Part shown: one piece after another, positions 36,156-50,200 of the stretch | Numbering within the stretch: position 1 is the first letter of the stretch | Layout of the letters: every line of letters begins with the position of its first letter | Assembly: GCA_032622095.1 (NCBI GenBank) | Contig: CP136069.1 | Coordinates: 128,197,123 to 128,261,122 of the forward strand | Origin: Siphonodentalium dalli | Taxonomy: Eukaryota > Mollusca > Scaphopoda > Gadilida > Siphonodentaliidae | DNA: 64,000 nucleotides | Reading direction: 5' to 3' | Position numbers and translations under genes: made by a program | The notes under the pieces: generated by a model | Told to the model about the DNA's origin: nothing | What the model saw: only the letters and a program-made list of their open reading frames with translations | The model's database searches: none

Positions 36156-36785
36156 TTTATTAATTAGCTATAGGCTATCGGCCGCAATAAGTAGAACGAT
36201 GCCCGCGTCATAAGTAACAAAAAGGCGGCCAATAAGTAGAAAACGCGGCCAATAAGTAACTAAAAGTCGGCCAATAAGTAGAAAACGCGGCCAATAAGTC
36301 AAGGTGATGTAAATGACGTCATTCGTAATTAGCTCGATCGGCAAATAATATTGGGTCGACGGAAGATAGATTGCAGTTGATTTACGGATGAATTACGGAC
36401 AGTCACTGTTTTTGGGAGTAAATATACATGTACGTGGATGAACTACATGTATCCGTATCAATATCATTCCCGTGCAGTCGAAACTGACAGTACTGTGTAA
36501 TCGCTGAAAGTTCTTCACAAAGTTCACAAGAATACAAATTGCTGGAATAATAGTTAATTTAATAAAACACACAATGGTATATATATGTTAATATATTCAT
36601 CCTGTGAAATAATTTTTACATTGTTGCTAATTAATAAAATACTTATTAATTGGTTGTTTCCACATTGTCCGAGTTATGAGGCCTCGGTCTGTTGTATATT
36701 AGCCTTCGGCCTGCGGCCTCATGCAGGCCAATACGACAGACCTCAGCATCATAACTCGGCCAATATGGAATCAATCAACTAATAA
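36156..36785 (+). mobile_element. Nested-type element, family N, copy 2
   Basis: The left end TTTATTAATTAGCTATAGGC, the AATAAGTAG/AATAAGTAAC tandem words and the following unique block match 4383-4933 closely. The right part is longer. It has acquired a near-palindrome at about 36646-36785, with arms TTATTAATTGGTTGTTTCC and GGAATCAATCAACTAATAA, around CCGAGTTATGAGGCCTCGG and its counterpart. Copy 1 keeps only one arm of this structure. Confidence 0.8.
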
Positions 36786-36799
36786 CATATAATACACGA

Positions 36800-37072
36800 G
36801 TTGCAATAAGCTCGTATTGAACTTATTTTCAAAAATACAAATAAGCCCATATCGGCACCATTTTAATGTGATTTACGCTCTATATGAACCAAATCGACCT
36901 ACCAGATGTATGCTCTTTACATTTTTTCATGTGGCCCGTGCCTTAAAACGGAATAACGGGTATATGTCTACTATGGGCTTACTTCATAACCAAATAAGTC
37001 CAATATGAATTTTGTGAATATGTAGGTTCAATATGAACCTATTTACATTAAGATATGTTGGATACACACACC
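36800..37072 (+). mobile_element. MITE family F, copy 4 (approximate ends)
   Basis: Contains ATTGAACTTATTTTCAAAAA, AAGCCCATATCGGCACCATT, the core AAACGGAATAACGGGTATAT and the end AGGTTCAATATGAACCTATT followed by AAGATATGTTGG. Confidence 0.65.
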
Positions 37073-38446
37073 TCAGTCAACCATATTTATAATTCCGCCC
37101 GTTGAACTGAATAAATAGCAATTGAAATCCGCGGTTGAGAAAGTTCGAAGTCGTCACTTCATGTCTGGCATAAATAAACCGGGTTTAGTCAGATCCTATT
37201 TTTACGTTACTCGTATTTAAATTCATGCATATCAATTTTCCGCGCATCCGTCGTCGTGCGAATTTAAAACTGAGCGAAAATTAGTACGATTCATGAGGCT
37301 AAACTAATTAACCACAAGGAAAACAACATCGAGGCTTATGTTGATGAGTTACACACTTTGCGCAAAAGTTTAATTGACAATTACGCCTATACACGTAGGC
37401 TCATATTTACAGCATTCGGCCAACCATTATCAATAATTAAAAACAATTACTCAATCCCAAGAGACGTACAAATCATGGTAACGTCGAGAAGTTGAAATGC
37501 TTATAAGAAATCACTGCATATTCTAGATTGCATGTGCATGAAAGCACGCCCCCTATTCCCCGTCCTGTGCTGACACCGCGTGACCATATACAGTTTGAGC
37601 TATATAGTATACTGTGCGAATTTAAATACGAGTAAGCTACATGTATATGGTTATGATACCGCATATTGTTATAATTCATAAAAAAAAAATATAGCAACTG
37701 ACAAAACAATTCATCCCCATACAACTACAGGAGCGGTCGATTCTTATTTTTGAAGTTCCGATCAAACTATAAACGCTCGTTATACGTATTGATTGAAGGC
37801 GGTTATTCGCACTTGTCGGCAATGAGTATCTAGTATAGAAAGGGTTCAATTACAAAGATGTGGGTCAATGTGTATCAATGCAAAGATATCAAAAGTATTA
37901 TCAATAGACACATGTTATCTCAAAGCAACATGTGGTTGGAAAAACGAACTGATTATACTCGATAAAATTCAACTAAAGTATTCCTAAAAGGTGAATACGG
38001 CATAGCTGAATGGTCCTTTCATGCTTGACCATATCTGATAAGAGTACTCCACTTTTATATTACCAGGAGTGGTCGGTTTTAGTCTCCTGTCTTAGTGTAT
38101 GAAATTATATATTAAAACAAATTGTGGCCACATATATATACGACTAATGTATTAACCAAGTAGCACAGTTGCCTTATTCGTTGGATCTCCGTTATATTTA
38201 TGTTAAATGTTAATCTTTCCATTGTTTTGAAATATTAGCAAGAAAGATATGTCCGAGTCGTCATTCACTGTATGTCTCACTCTTCCACCCTCAGCTGATT
38301 CATATTTTTCTATCATGTTTTGTTTATTCTCGTCATTTTCATTTTCCATCAACCTGTTCTCTTCAATTCGGCCTCTTGCCATTCGCTCCCTCTACAGTAT
38401 AACTTAAGATAAACGGTGATCCGTTTGTTGTTCAGCCTGTTCTCCT
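37073..38446. other. No gene recognised
   Basis: AT-rich DNA without identifiable elements or exons. Confidence 0.4.
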
Positions 38447-38885
38447 GAAAATAGGTTCATATTGAACGTATTTCAAATACCCAAATACGCCCATATCGGA
38501 GCTACATGTATTTGAATATGAATTAGGCTCTATATATACGAACGTAAATGGGGCCCGAAAACAGTCATATATGAGCGTATTCTAATTACAAATACGTCAA
38601 TATCTGGCGTATTTGATGCAACCCCATACGACACACGCCCATATTGGCATTATTTAATCAAACTTTTTTCATCGACACGACTTTATAATGTGGTTTCACC
38701 GCGACCCGCGCCATTCAACGGAATAACGGGTATACGCTCCAAAATGTCTGATTTCAGACTCGACTGTTTTCGTACCCCATTTACGATCATACAGAGCGTA
38801 ATTGAGATTCAAATAACGCCAATATGGGCGTATTTGGGTATTTGATATATGCTCAATATGAACCTATTTTCATGAGGATATGTTG
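38447..38885 (+). mobile_element. MITE family F, copy 5, with the clearest TIRs
   Basis: The left end CTGAAAATAGGTTCATATTG and right end CAATATGAACCTATTTTCAT are inverted copies. The TIR extends through AAATACCCAAATACGCCCAT for about 65 bp. Core: GCCATTCAACGGAATAACGG. The right end abuts GAGGATATGTTG. This is the best reference copy of the family. Confidence 0.8.
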
Positions 38886-39690
38886 TGTTGTTATATCTTC
38901 TTCACCCTCTTTTAATCTAAACCATGTTATCATAAAATTATCTAAATCATAATGTTCAATGGTTTGTTTGATGTATACATGTATTAAGGGTATATTACAT
39001 ATTGTTTAAACCAATCCGTATTGCTAACGACGGATTACGAAGACATTTCTTCACATGCAGACGATTTGAACACCGATAGCAACATATCCAAAAAAACAAA
39101 AAAATACCAAATTTCACCTCAATCGGCTCGTCAATACAGCCTGCGCCTTCTATAGCTATATGTCGTGTAAGTGTAAATTTTCTAAGTCCAGCTATGGTCT
39201 GCAAAACGGGAAAAGCGCGGAATTTCGGACGACGTTTGGGTGGGAGAGCACGAATTGGACTCATGGCGCACCCCTCATGCATAAAACGAATTTATTTTTA
39301 TTTTTTTTAATATCAAATATCCAATATCCAACATCCTCCAACTAACTATACGCGAATGTCCGTTGAATATACAACGTCCAACTAACTTCACGCGAATGTC
39401 CGTTGAATATCGAACGTCCAACTAACTTCATACACCTTTGTGACCACAGGTCCTTGACACAATATTAGTCATAACACTAAAAGTAACTAATTATAAGACA
39501 AGCTTCTTAACACTTCGAATTTAAAATTCCCACATGTCCCCAAAACGTGAACATAAATGCAATGATAGATATTAAAATTAAAATATAACGGAAATGTATT
39601 CGTATTCCAATAATAATTCCCTGCAATATGATAATTATGTAGATCAAGTATGTGCATGTACATGTACGGTCAGCTATATACAGTGGAAAT
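38886..39690. other. Non-coding, with a short tandem repeat at 39342-39430
   Basis: The unit GCGAATGTCCGTTGAATAT plus CGTCCAACTAACTTCA is repeated about twice (period about 40 bp). Nothing else recognised. Confidence 0.6.
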
Positions 39691-39699
39691 ATCTTCCCT

Positions 39700-40013
39700 G
39701 GAACTACTGGAGCAAGCATGTACACGGAAGCGACCATTTGGGGGCTCCCAATCCGAATGTTGCCCCTATGCCCATAATATTCAGGTGTCCTTACCATTGG
39801 CAATACAAGATTTATATGCTGATAATTAGTACCCAGTCTGTCAATGAGGACCGACAAGAGTCAGGGTCGGCATCTTCAACGGGCAAGACACATCAAAGGA
39901 TTCGAAAATCCATGACACTTGGGCACATGACTGTTGTAATAGTGAAGATTGATGAAGATAATAATCCGATGAGAACAACAACTCAGGCCCAGATAGGCGA
40001 CCTTGAAGAGTAG
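39700..40013 (+). CDS. Possible terminal exon of an unrecognised gene (weak)
   Basis: The 3' part of a 139-codon open frame reads like protein: APNPNVAPMPIIFRCPYHW, DRQESGSASSTGKTHQR and a polar C-terminus ending TTQAQIGDLEE before TAG at 40011-40013. An AATAAA hexamer follows at about 40030. I see no known domain and could not fix an acceptor site. A 116-codon frame on the opposite strand overlaps it. In AT-rich DNA both the frame and the hexamer can arise by chance, so this is only a candidate. Confidence 0.2.
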
Positions 40014-41212
40014 AAGATATCATAGGCTAAATAAAATTTGCATTTGGCGCCTAACTTTTAGGCATGTTTCATTCTGAGCATACATGTATACATAGGATGA
40101 CGTGGCGACGCATCGCCAGGCGATGTGCAACTACGTCATTAATAATTGACCAATAACGAGATTATGCAAGTTGAAACCAATGTTATGTCAACACCAACTA
40201 TCACAGTTTTGTCTAGAGACATCTCCAATGGCGATTGTGATTCAAATATTCAGTTAAAAGTCTGCGTTTGTAGAATATATGTCAATTTTTTTTTATGTGA
40301 GTATTTGGGGGAGGGGGGGGGGGGGCTAAAAATATATATATATATATATATGTCAATGCTTTGACCTTTCCTTGCATTAAATTTTATTAAATAATGGTGC
40401 TATACTTGAAAATATATACAAATAATATATACAGTCACGTGTGCATCATCACGCATAATATAATCATAATACATTGAATTAATTTCCCTGTTCATTTAAG
40501 ATCTTTCTAACATGTATTAATCTATAGTCATTTAATTAACTTGATTTATATATATATATCATATATGTGGTTATTATTAGGTGCGTATTTATATAACAGA
40601 ACACTTTGCCGGGCTGGTCCGGCTCGCCAAGAGTAGAGATCGACGCTGGGCGAGCATGACCAAACTCGGGCCCATGTCAAGTTACATGTTATATACGGAC
40701 CCAAAGCCTACGCTCTATGGTAGATATAATACCATTTACTGCCGAATGAGTTGGCTGTGAGTGGGATGGATCCACCGCATATGCATACACTGTTCTACAT
40801 TTCTGAAAATACGCGTCGGTTACTGGCATAACATCACATCAAAAAGGTACATCTTCGATCGCCCCCTCAGTGCACCCCTGTCGCAATAAAACATCGCGTC
40901 ATTTTGACCTGCACGTGAACAACATGATTCGGTCCACTTGCTCGCTTACTGACCTAGTATCACAGATGTGATTTTATTATCATGCAATGTCGCTGTTTGG
41001 TTCTCTCTTCTAATTCACCGTTTGTTCGAATTAGAGAGAAATTAAAAGAGAATTAGTGATCTAATCACGGAGTAGGTATTATATTGTTGTTCGTGTCTGT
41101 GTAGTTGTCATGAGGTGTCTAATTTACCGAGACTGCTTACTAGTAGACTTTAAGTTAGAGACTTGAATTGAAAGAGGAGAATCGTGGTTTGTTCGAGTTT
41201 TGACGTCACTAG
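40014..41212. other. Left flank of the satellite element, no gene seen
   Basis: Contains an interrupted G run at 40307-40325, a short TA run at 40331-40352 and a small inverted repeat around 41003-41056 (TCTCTCTTCTAATTC and GAATTAGAGAGA). No exon recognised. Confidence 0.5.
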
Positions 41213-41218
41213 GTCACA
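41213..41218 (+). repeat. Candidate 6-bp target-site duplication, left (GTCACA)
   Basis: GTCACA lies 3 bp outside the left terminal sequence. The same hexamer, in the same orientation, is at 62502-62507, one base outside the right terminal sequence. This is the pattern expected of a target-site duplication around a 21.3-kb insertion. Confidence 0.5.
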
Positions 41219-41234
41219 CCCGGTCCTACTAAAA

Positions 41235-41297
41235 CCCGACCGCACCCGACCGCACCCGACCGCACCCGACCGGACCCGACCGCACCCGACCGGACCG
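41235..41297 (+). repeat. Left terminal 10-bp minisatellite (six copies)
   Basis: The unit CCCGACCGCA is repeated six times with CCCGACCGGA variants at positions 4 and 6, followed by CCG. It is directly continuous with satellite unit 1. The inverted right copy at 62425-62487 has the identical variant order. Confidence 0.95.
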
Positions 41298-44200
41298 CCC
41301 CCAGGGGTCCGAGCGAGATGGGGTTTGCACTATCGTGTAGAATGGACCCGAATGTACCAAAGTTCCAATCCCCAAGTCGATAGCTCGAGCGGTCACGGCA
41401 CTGTTAACCCCTGACTGGCGGCCGTTTCCGCCAGGTACGGGAAATCCGAAAAGGCGCCGACCGCACCTCCCCTGACTGCCTGACCACGGAAATGGACATT
41501 ATATCATGAAGTGAATACCCATATGCATCCATGGGCGATCGGACAAGTCGCTAGCTGCAGCGGAAGTGAATAAATTAACCCATACGCTGCTGCCGAATTC
41601 GCTATAAATGTACGCAAAAACGCCGAAATTAACACCCGCCGACCGGACCGCCCCTATGGGTCCGAGCGAGATGGGGTTTGCACTATCGTGTAGAATGGAC
41701 CCGAATGTACCAAAGTTCCAATCCCCAAGTCGATAGATCGAGCGGTCACGGCACTGTTAACCCCTGACTGGCGGCCGTTTCCGCCAGGTACGGGAAATCC
41801 GAAAAGGCGCCAACCGCACCTCCCCTGACTGCCTGACCACGGAAATGGACATTATATCATGAAGTGAATACCCATATGCATCCATGGGCGATCGGAAAAG
41901 TCGCTAGCTGCAGCGGAAGTGAATAAATTAACCCATACGCTGCTGCCGAATTCGCTATAAATGTACGCAAAAACGCCGAAATTAACACCCGCCGACCGGA
42001 CCGCCCCTATGGGTCCGAGCGAGATGGGGTTTGCACTATCGTGTAGAATGGACCCGAATGTACCAAAGTTCCAATCCCCAAGTCGATAGCTCGAGCGGTC
42101 ACGGCACTGTTAACCCCTGACTGGCGGCCGTTTCCGCCAGGTACGGGAAATCCGAAAAGGCGCCGACCGCACCTCCCCTGACTGCCTGACCACGGAAATG
42201 GACATTATATATTGAAGTGAATACCCATATGCATCCATGGGCGATCGGACAAGACGCTAGCTGCAGCGGAAGTGAATAAATTAACCCATACGCTGCTGCC
42301 GAATTCGCTATAAATGTACGCAAAAATGCCGAAATTAACACCCGCCGACCGGACCGCCCCTATGGGTCCGATCGTGATGGGGTTTGCACTAACGTGTAGA
42401 ATGGACCCGAATGTACCATAGTTCCAATCCTCAAGTCGATAGCTCGAGCGGTCACGGCACTGTTAACCCCTGACTGGCGGCCGTTTCCGCCAGGTACGGA
42501 AATCCGAAAAGGCGCCGACCGCACCTCCCCTGACTGCCTGACCACGGAAATGGACATTATATCATGAAGTGAATACCCATATGCATCCATGGGCGATCGG
42601 AAAAGTCGCTAGCTGCAGCGGAAGTGAATAAATTAACCCATACGCTGCTGCCGAATTCGCTATAAATGTACGCAAAAACGCCGAAATTAACACCCGCCGA
42701 CCGGACCGCCCCTATGGGTCCGAGCGAGATGGGGTTTGCACTATCGTGTTGAATGGACCCGAATGTACCATAGTTCCAATCCCCAAGTCGATAGATCGAG
42801 CGGTCACGGCACTGTTAACCCCTGACTGGCGGCCGTTTCCGCCAGGTACGGGAAATCCGAAAAGGCGCCGACCGCACCTCCCCTGACTGCCTGACCACGG
42901 AAATGGACATTATATCATGAAGTGAATACCCATATGCATCCATGGGCGATCGGAAAAGTCGCTAGCTGCAGCGGAAGTGAATAAATTAACCCATACGCTG
43001 CTGCCGAATTCGCTATAAATGTACGCAAAAACGCCGAAATTAACACCCGCCGACCGGACCGCCCCTATGGGTCCGAGCGAGATGGGGTTTGCACTATCGT
43101 GTAGAATGGACCCGAATGTACCAAAGTTCCAATCCCCAAGTCGATAGCTCGAGCGGTCACGGCACTGTTAACCCCTGCCTGGCGGCCGTTTCCGCCAGGT
43201 ACGGGAAATCCGAAAAGGCGCCGACCGCACCTCCCCTGACTGCCTGACCACGGAAATGGACATTATATCATGAAGTGAATACCCATATGCATCCATGGGC
43301 GATCGGACAAGACGCTAGCTGCAGCGGAAGTGAATAAATTAACCCATACGCTGCTGCCGAATTCGCTATAAATGTACGCAAAAATGCCGAAATTAACACC
43401 CGCCGACCGGACCGCCCCTATGGGTCCGATCGTGATGGGGTTTGCACTAACGTGTAGAATGGACCCGAATGTACCATAGTTCCAATCCTCAAGTCGATAG
43501 CTCGAGCGGTCACGGCACTGTTAACCCCTGACTGGCGGCCGTTTCCGCCAGGTACGGAAATCCGAAAAGGCGCCGACCGCACCTCCCCTGACTGCCTGAC
43601 CACGGAAATGGACATTATATCATGAAGTGAATACCCATATGCATCCATGGGCGATCGGACAAGTCGCTAGCTGCAGCGGAAGTGAATAAATTAACCCATA
43701 CGCTGCTGCCGAATTCGCTACAAATGTACGCAAAAACGCCGAAATTAACACCCGCCGACCGGACCGCCCCTATGGGTCCGAGCGAGATGGGGTTTGCACT
43801 ATCGTGTTGAATGGACCCGAATGTACCATAGTTCCAATCCCCAAGTCGATAGATCGAGCGGTCACGGCACTGTTAACCCCTGACTGGCGGCCGTTTCCGC
43901 CAGGTACGGGAAATCCGAAAAGGCGCCGACCGCACCTCCCCTGACTGCCTGACCACGGAAATGGACATTATATCATAAAGTGAATACCCATATGCATCCA
44001 TGGGCGATCGGACAAGACGCTAGCTGCAGCGGAAGTGAATACATTAACCCATACGCTGCTGCCGAATTCGCTATAAATGTACGCAAAAATGCCGAAATTA
44101 ACACCCGCCGACCGGACCGCCCCTATGGGTCCGATCGTGATGGGGTTTGCACTATCGTGTAGAATGGACCCGAATGTACCAAAGTTCCAATCCCCAAGTC

Positions 44201-47200
44201 GATAGCTCGAGCGGTCACGGCACTGTTAACCCCTGACTGGCGGCCGTTTCCGCCAGGTACGGGAAATCCGAAAAGGCGCCGACCGCACCTCCCCTGACTG
44301 CCTGACCACGGAAATGGACATTATATCATGAAGTGAATACCCATATGCATCCATGGGCGATCGGACAAGTCGCTAGCTGCAGCGGAAGTGAATAAATTAA
44401 CCCATACGCTGCTGCCGAATTCGCTATAAATGTACGCAAAAACGCCGAAATTAACACCCGCCGACTGGACCGCCCCTATGGGTCCGAGCGAGATGGGGTT
44501 TGCACTATCGTGTTGAATGGATCCGAATGTACCATAGTTCCAATCCCCAAGTCGATAGATCGAGCGGTCACGGCACTGTTAACCCCTGACTGGCGGCCGT
44601 TTCCGCCAGGTACGGGAAATCCGAAAAGGCGCCGACCGCACCTCCCCTGACTGCCTGACCACGGAAATGGACATTATATCATGAAGTGAATACCCATATG
44701 CATCCATGGGCGATCGGACAAGACGCTAGCTGCAGCGGAAGTGAATAAATTAACCCATACGCTGCTGCCGAATTCGCTATAAATGTACGCAAAAATGCCG
44801 AAATTAACACCCGCCGACCGGACCGCCCCTATGGGTCCGATCGTGATGGGGTTTGCACTATCGTGTAGAATGGACCCGAATATACCATAGTTCCAATCCC
44901 CAAGTCGATAGCTCGAGCGGTCACGGCACTGTTAACCCCTGACTGGCGGCCGTTTCCGCCAGGTACGGGAAATCCGAAAAGGCGCCGACCGCACCTCCCC
45001 TGACTGCCTGACCACGGAAATGGACATTATATCATGAAGTGAATACCCATATGCATCCATGGGCGATCGGACAAGTCGCTAGCTGCAGCGGAAGTGAATA
45101 AATTAACCCATACGCTGCTGCCGAATTCGCTATAAATGTACGCAAAAACGCCGAAATTAACACCCGCCGACTGGACCGCCCCTATGGGTCCGAGCGAGAT
45201 GGGGTTTGCACTATCGTGTTGAATGGATCCGAATGTACCATAGTTCCAATCCCCAAGTCGATAGCTCGAGCGGTCACGGCACTGTTAACCCCTGCCTGGC
45301 GGCCGTTTCCGCCAGGTACGGGAAATCCGAAAAGGCGCCGACCGCACCTCCCCTGACTGCCTGACCACGGAAATGGACATTATATCATGAAGTGAATACC
45401 CATATGCATCCATGGGCGATCGGACAAGACGCTAGCTGCAGCGGAAGTGAATAAATTAACCCATACGCTGCTGCCGAATTCGCTATAAATGTACGCAAAA
45501 ATGCCGAAATTAACACCCGCCGACCGGACCGCCCCTATGGGTCCGATCGTGATGGGGTTTGCACTAACGTGTAGAATGGACCCGAATGTACCATAGTTCC
45601 AATCCCCAAGTCGATAGCTCGAGCGGTCACGGCACTGTTAACCCCTGACTGGCGGCCGTTTCCGCCAGGTACGGGAAATCCGAAAAGGCGCCGACCGCAC
45701 CTCCCCTGACTGCCTGACCACGGAAATGGACATTATATCATGAAGTGAATACCCATATGCATCCATGGGCGATCGGAAAAGTCGCTAGCTGCAGCGGAAG
45801 TGAATAAATTAACCCATACGCTGCTGCCGAATTCGCTATAAATGTACGCAAAAACGCCGAAATTAACACCCGCCGACCGGACCGCCCCTATGGGTCCGAG
45901 CGAGATGGGGTTTGCACTATCGTGTTGAATGGACCCGAATGTACCATAGTTCCAATCCCCAAGTCGATAGATCGAGCGGTCACGGCACTGTTAACCCCTG
46001 ACTGGCGGCCGTTTCCGCCAGGTACGGGAAATCCGAAAAGGCGCCGACCGCACCTCCCCTGACTGCCTGACCACGGAAATGGACATTATATCATGAAGTG
46101 AATACCCATATGCATCCATGGGCGATCGGACAAGACGCTAGCTGCAGCGGAAGTGAATAAATTAACCCATACGCTGCTGCCGAATTCGCTATAAATGTAC
46201 GCAAAAATGCCGAAATTAACACCCGCCGACCGGACCGCCCCTATGGGTCCGATCGTGATGGGGTTTGCACTATCGTGTAGAATGGACCCGAATGTACCAT
46301 AGTTCCAATCCCCAAGTCGATAGATCGAGCGGTCACGGCACTGTTAACCCCTGACTGGCGGCCGTTTCCGCCAGGTACGGGAAATCCGAAAAGGCGCCGA
46401 CCGCACCTCCCCTGACTGCCTGACCACGGAAATGGACATTATATCATGAAGTGAATACCCATATGCATCCATGGGCGATCGGAAAAGTCGCTAGCTGCAG
46501 CGGAAGTGAATAAATTAACCCATACGCTGCTGCCGAATTCGCTATAAATGTACGCAAAAACGCCGAAATTAACACCCGCCGACCGGACCGCCCCTATGGG
46601 TCCGAGCGAGATGGGGTTTGCACTATCGTGTAGAATGGACCCGAATGTACCAAAGTTCCAATCCCCAAGTCGATAGCTCGAGCGGTCACGGCACTGTTAA
46701 CCCCTGCCTGGCGGCCGTTTCCGCCAGGTACGGGAAATCCGAAAAGGCGCCGACCGCACCTCCCCTGACTGCCTGACCACGGAAATGGACATTATATCAT
46801 GAAGTGAATACCCATATGCATCCATGGGCGATCGGACAAGACGCTAGCTGCAGCGGAAGTGAATAAATTAACCCATACGCTGCTGCCGAATTCGCTATAA
46901 ATGTACGCAAAAATGCCGAAATTAACACCCGCCGACCGGACCGCCCCTATGGGTCCGATCGTGATGGGGTTTGCACTAACGTGTAGAATGGACCCGAATG
47001 TACCATAGTTCCAATCCTCAAGTCGATAGCTCGAGCGGTCACGGCACTGTTAACCCCTGACTGGCGGCCGTTTCCGCCAGGTACGGAAATCCGAAAAGGC
47101 GCCGACCGCACCTCCCCTGACTGCCTGACCACGGAAATGGACATTATATCATGAAGTGAATACCCATATGCATCCATGGGCGATCGGACAAGTCGCTAGC

Positions 47201-50200
47201 TGCAGCGGAAGTGAATAAATTAACCCATACGCTGCTGCCGAATTCGCTACAAATGTACGCAAAAACGCCGAAATTAACACCCGCCGACCGGACCGCCCCT
47301 ATGGGTCCGAGCGAGATGGGGTTTGCACTATCGTGTTGAATGGACCCGAATGTACCATAGTTCCAATCCCCAAGTCGATAGATCGAGCGGTCACGGCACT
47401 GTTAACCCCTGACTGGCGGCCGTTTCCGCCAGGTACGGGAAATCCGAAAAGGCGCCGACCGCACCTCCCCTGACTGCCTGACCACGGAAATGGACATTAT
47501 ATCATGAAGTGAATACCCATATGCATCCATGGGCGATCGGACAAGACGCTAGCTGCAGCGGAAGTGAATAAATTAACCCATACGCTGCTGCCGAATTCGC
47601 TATAAATGTACGCAAAAATGCCGAAATTAACACCCGCCGACCGGACCGCCCCTATGGGTCCGATCGTGATGGGGTTTGCACTATCGTGTAGAATGGACCC
47701 GAATGTACCAAAGTTCCAATCCCCAAGTCGATAGCTCGAGCGGTCACGGCACTGTTAACCCCTGACTGGCGGCCGTTTCCGCCAGGTACGGGAAATCCGA
47801 AAAGGCGCCGACCGCACCTCCCCTGACTGCCTGACCACGGAAATGGACATTATATCATGAAGTGAATACCCATATGCATCCATGGGCGATCGGACAAGAC
47901 GCTAGCTGCAGCGGAAGTGAATAAATTAACCCATACGCTGCTGCCGAATTCGCTATAAATGTACGCAAAAATGCCGAAATTAACACCCGCCGACCGGACC
48001 GCCCCTATGGGTCCGATCGTGATGGGGTTTGCACTATCGTGTAGAATGGACCCGAATGTACCAAAGTTCCAATCCCCAAGTCGATAGCTCGAGCGGTCAC
48101 GGCACTGTTAACCCCTGACTGGCGGCCGTTTCCGCCAGGTACGGGAAATCCGAAAAGGCGCCGACCGCACCTCCCCTGACTGCCTGACCACGGAAATGGA
48201 CATTATATCATGAAGTGAATACCCATATGCATCCATGGGCGATCGGACAAGACGCTAGCTGCAGCGGAAGTGAATAAATTAACCCATACGCTGCTGCCGA
48301 ATTCGCTATAAATGTACGCAAAAATGCCGAAATTAACACCCGCCGACCGGACCGCCCCTATGTGTCCGATCGTGATGGGGTTTGCACTATCGTGTAGAAT
48401 GGACCCGAATGTACCAAAGTTCCAATCCCCAAGTCGATAGCTCGAGCAGTCACGGCACTGTTAACCCCTGACTGGCGGCCGTTTCCGCCAGGTGCGGGAA
48501 ATCCGAAAAGGCGCCGACCGCACCTCCCCTGACTGCCTGACCACGGAAATGGACATTATATCATGAAGTGAATACCCATATGCATCCATGGGCGATCGGA
48601 CAAGACGCTAGCTGCAGCGGAAGTGAATAAATTAACCCATACGCTGCTGCCGAATTCGCTATAAATGTACGCAAAAATGCCGAAATTAACACCCGCCGAC
48701 CGGACCGCCCCTATGTGTCCGATCGTGATGGGGTTTGCACTATCGTGTAGAATGGACCCGAATGTACCAAAGTTCCAATCCCCAAGTCGATAGCTCGAGC
48801 AGTCACGGCACTGTTAACCCCTGACTGGCGGCCGTTTCCGCCAGGTGCGGGAAATCCGAAAAGGCGCCGACCGCACCTCCCCTGACTGCCTGACCACGGA
48901 AATGGACATTATATCATGAAGTGAATACCCATATGCATCCATGGGCGATCGGTCAAGTCGCTAGCTGCAGCGGAAGTGAATAAATTAACCCATACGCTGC
49001 TGCCGAATTCGCTATAAATGTACGCAAAAACGCCGAAATTAACACCCGCCGACCGGACCGCCCCTATGGGTCCGATCGTGATGGGGTTTGCACTAACGTG
49101 TAGAATGGACCCGAATGTACCATAGTTCCAATCCTCAAGTCGATAGCTCGAGCGGTCACGGCACTGTTAACCCCTGACTGGCGGCCGTTTCCGCCAGGTA
49201 CGGAAATCCGAAAAGGCGCCGACCGCACCTCCCCTGACTGCCTGACCACGGAAATGGACATTATATCATGAAGTGAATACCCATATGCATCCATGGGCGA
49301 TCGGACAAGTCGCTAGCTGCAGCGGAAGTGAATAAATTAACCCATACGCTGCTGCCGAATTCGCTATAAATGTACGCAAAAACGCCGAAATTAACACCCG
49401 CCGACCGGACCGCCCCTATGGGTCCGAGCGAGATGGGGTTTGCACTATCGTGTTGAATGGACCCGAATGTACCATAGTTCCAATCCCCAAGTCGATAGAT
49501 CGAGCGGTCACGGCACTGTTAACCCCTGACTGGCGGCCGTTTCCGCCAGGTACGGGAAATCCGAAAAGGCGCCGACCGCACCTCCCCTGACTGCCTGACC
49601 ACGGAAATGGACATTATATCATGAAGTGAATACCCATATGCATCCATGGGCGATCGGACAAGACGCTAGCTGCAGCGGAAGTGAATAAATTAACCCATAC
49701 GCTGCTGCCGAATTCGCTATAAATGTACGCAAAAATGCCGAAATTAACACCCGCCGACCGGACCGCCCCTATGGGTCCGATCGTGATGGGGTTTGCACTA
49801 TCGTGTAGAATGGACCCGAATGTACCAAAGTTCCAATCCCCAAGTCGATAGCTCGAGCGGTCACGGCACTGTTAACCCCTGACTGGCGGCCGTTTCCGCC
49901 AGGTACGGGAAATCCGAAAAGGCGCCGACCGCACCTCCCCTGACTGTCTGACCACGGAAATGGACATTATATCATGAAGTAAATACCCATATGCATCCAT
50001 GGGCGATCGGACAAGTCGCTAGCTGCAGCGGAAGTGAATAAATTAACCCATACGCTGCTGCCGAATTCGCTATAAATGTACGCAAAAACGCCGAAATTAA
50101 CACCCGCCGAATGGACCGCCCCTATGGGTCCGAGCGAGATGGGGTTTGCACTATCGTGTTGAATGGACCCGAATGTACCATAGTTCCAATCCCCAAGTCG

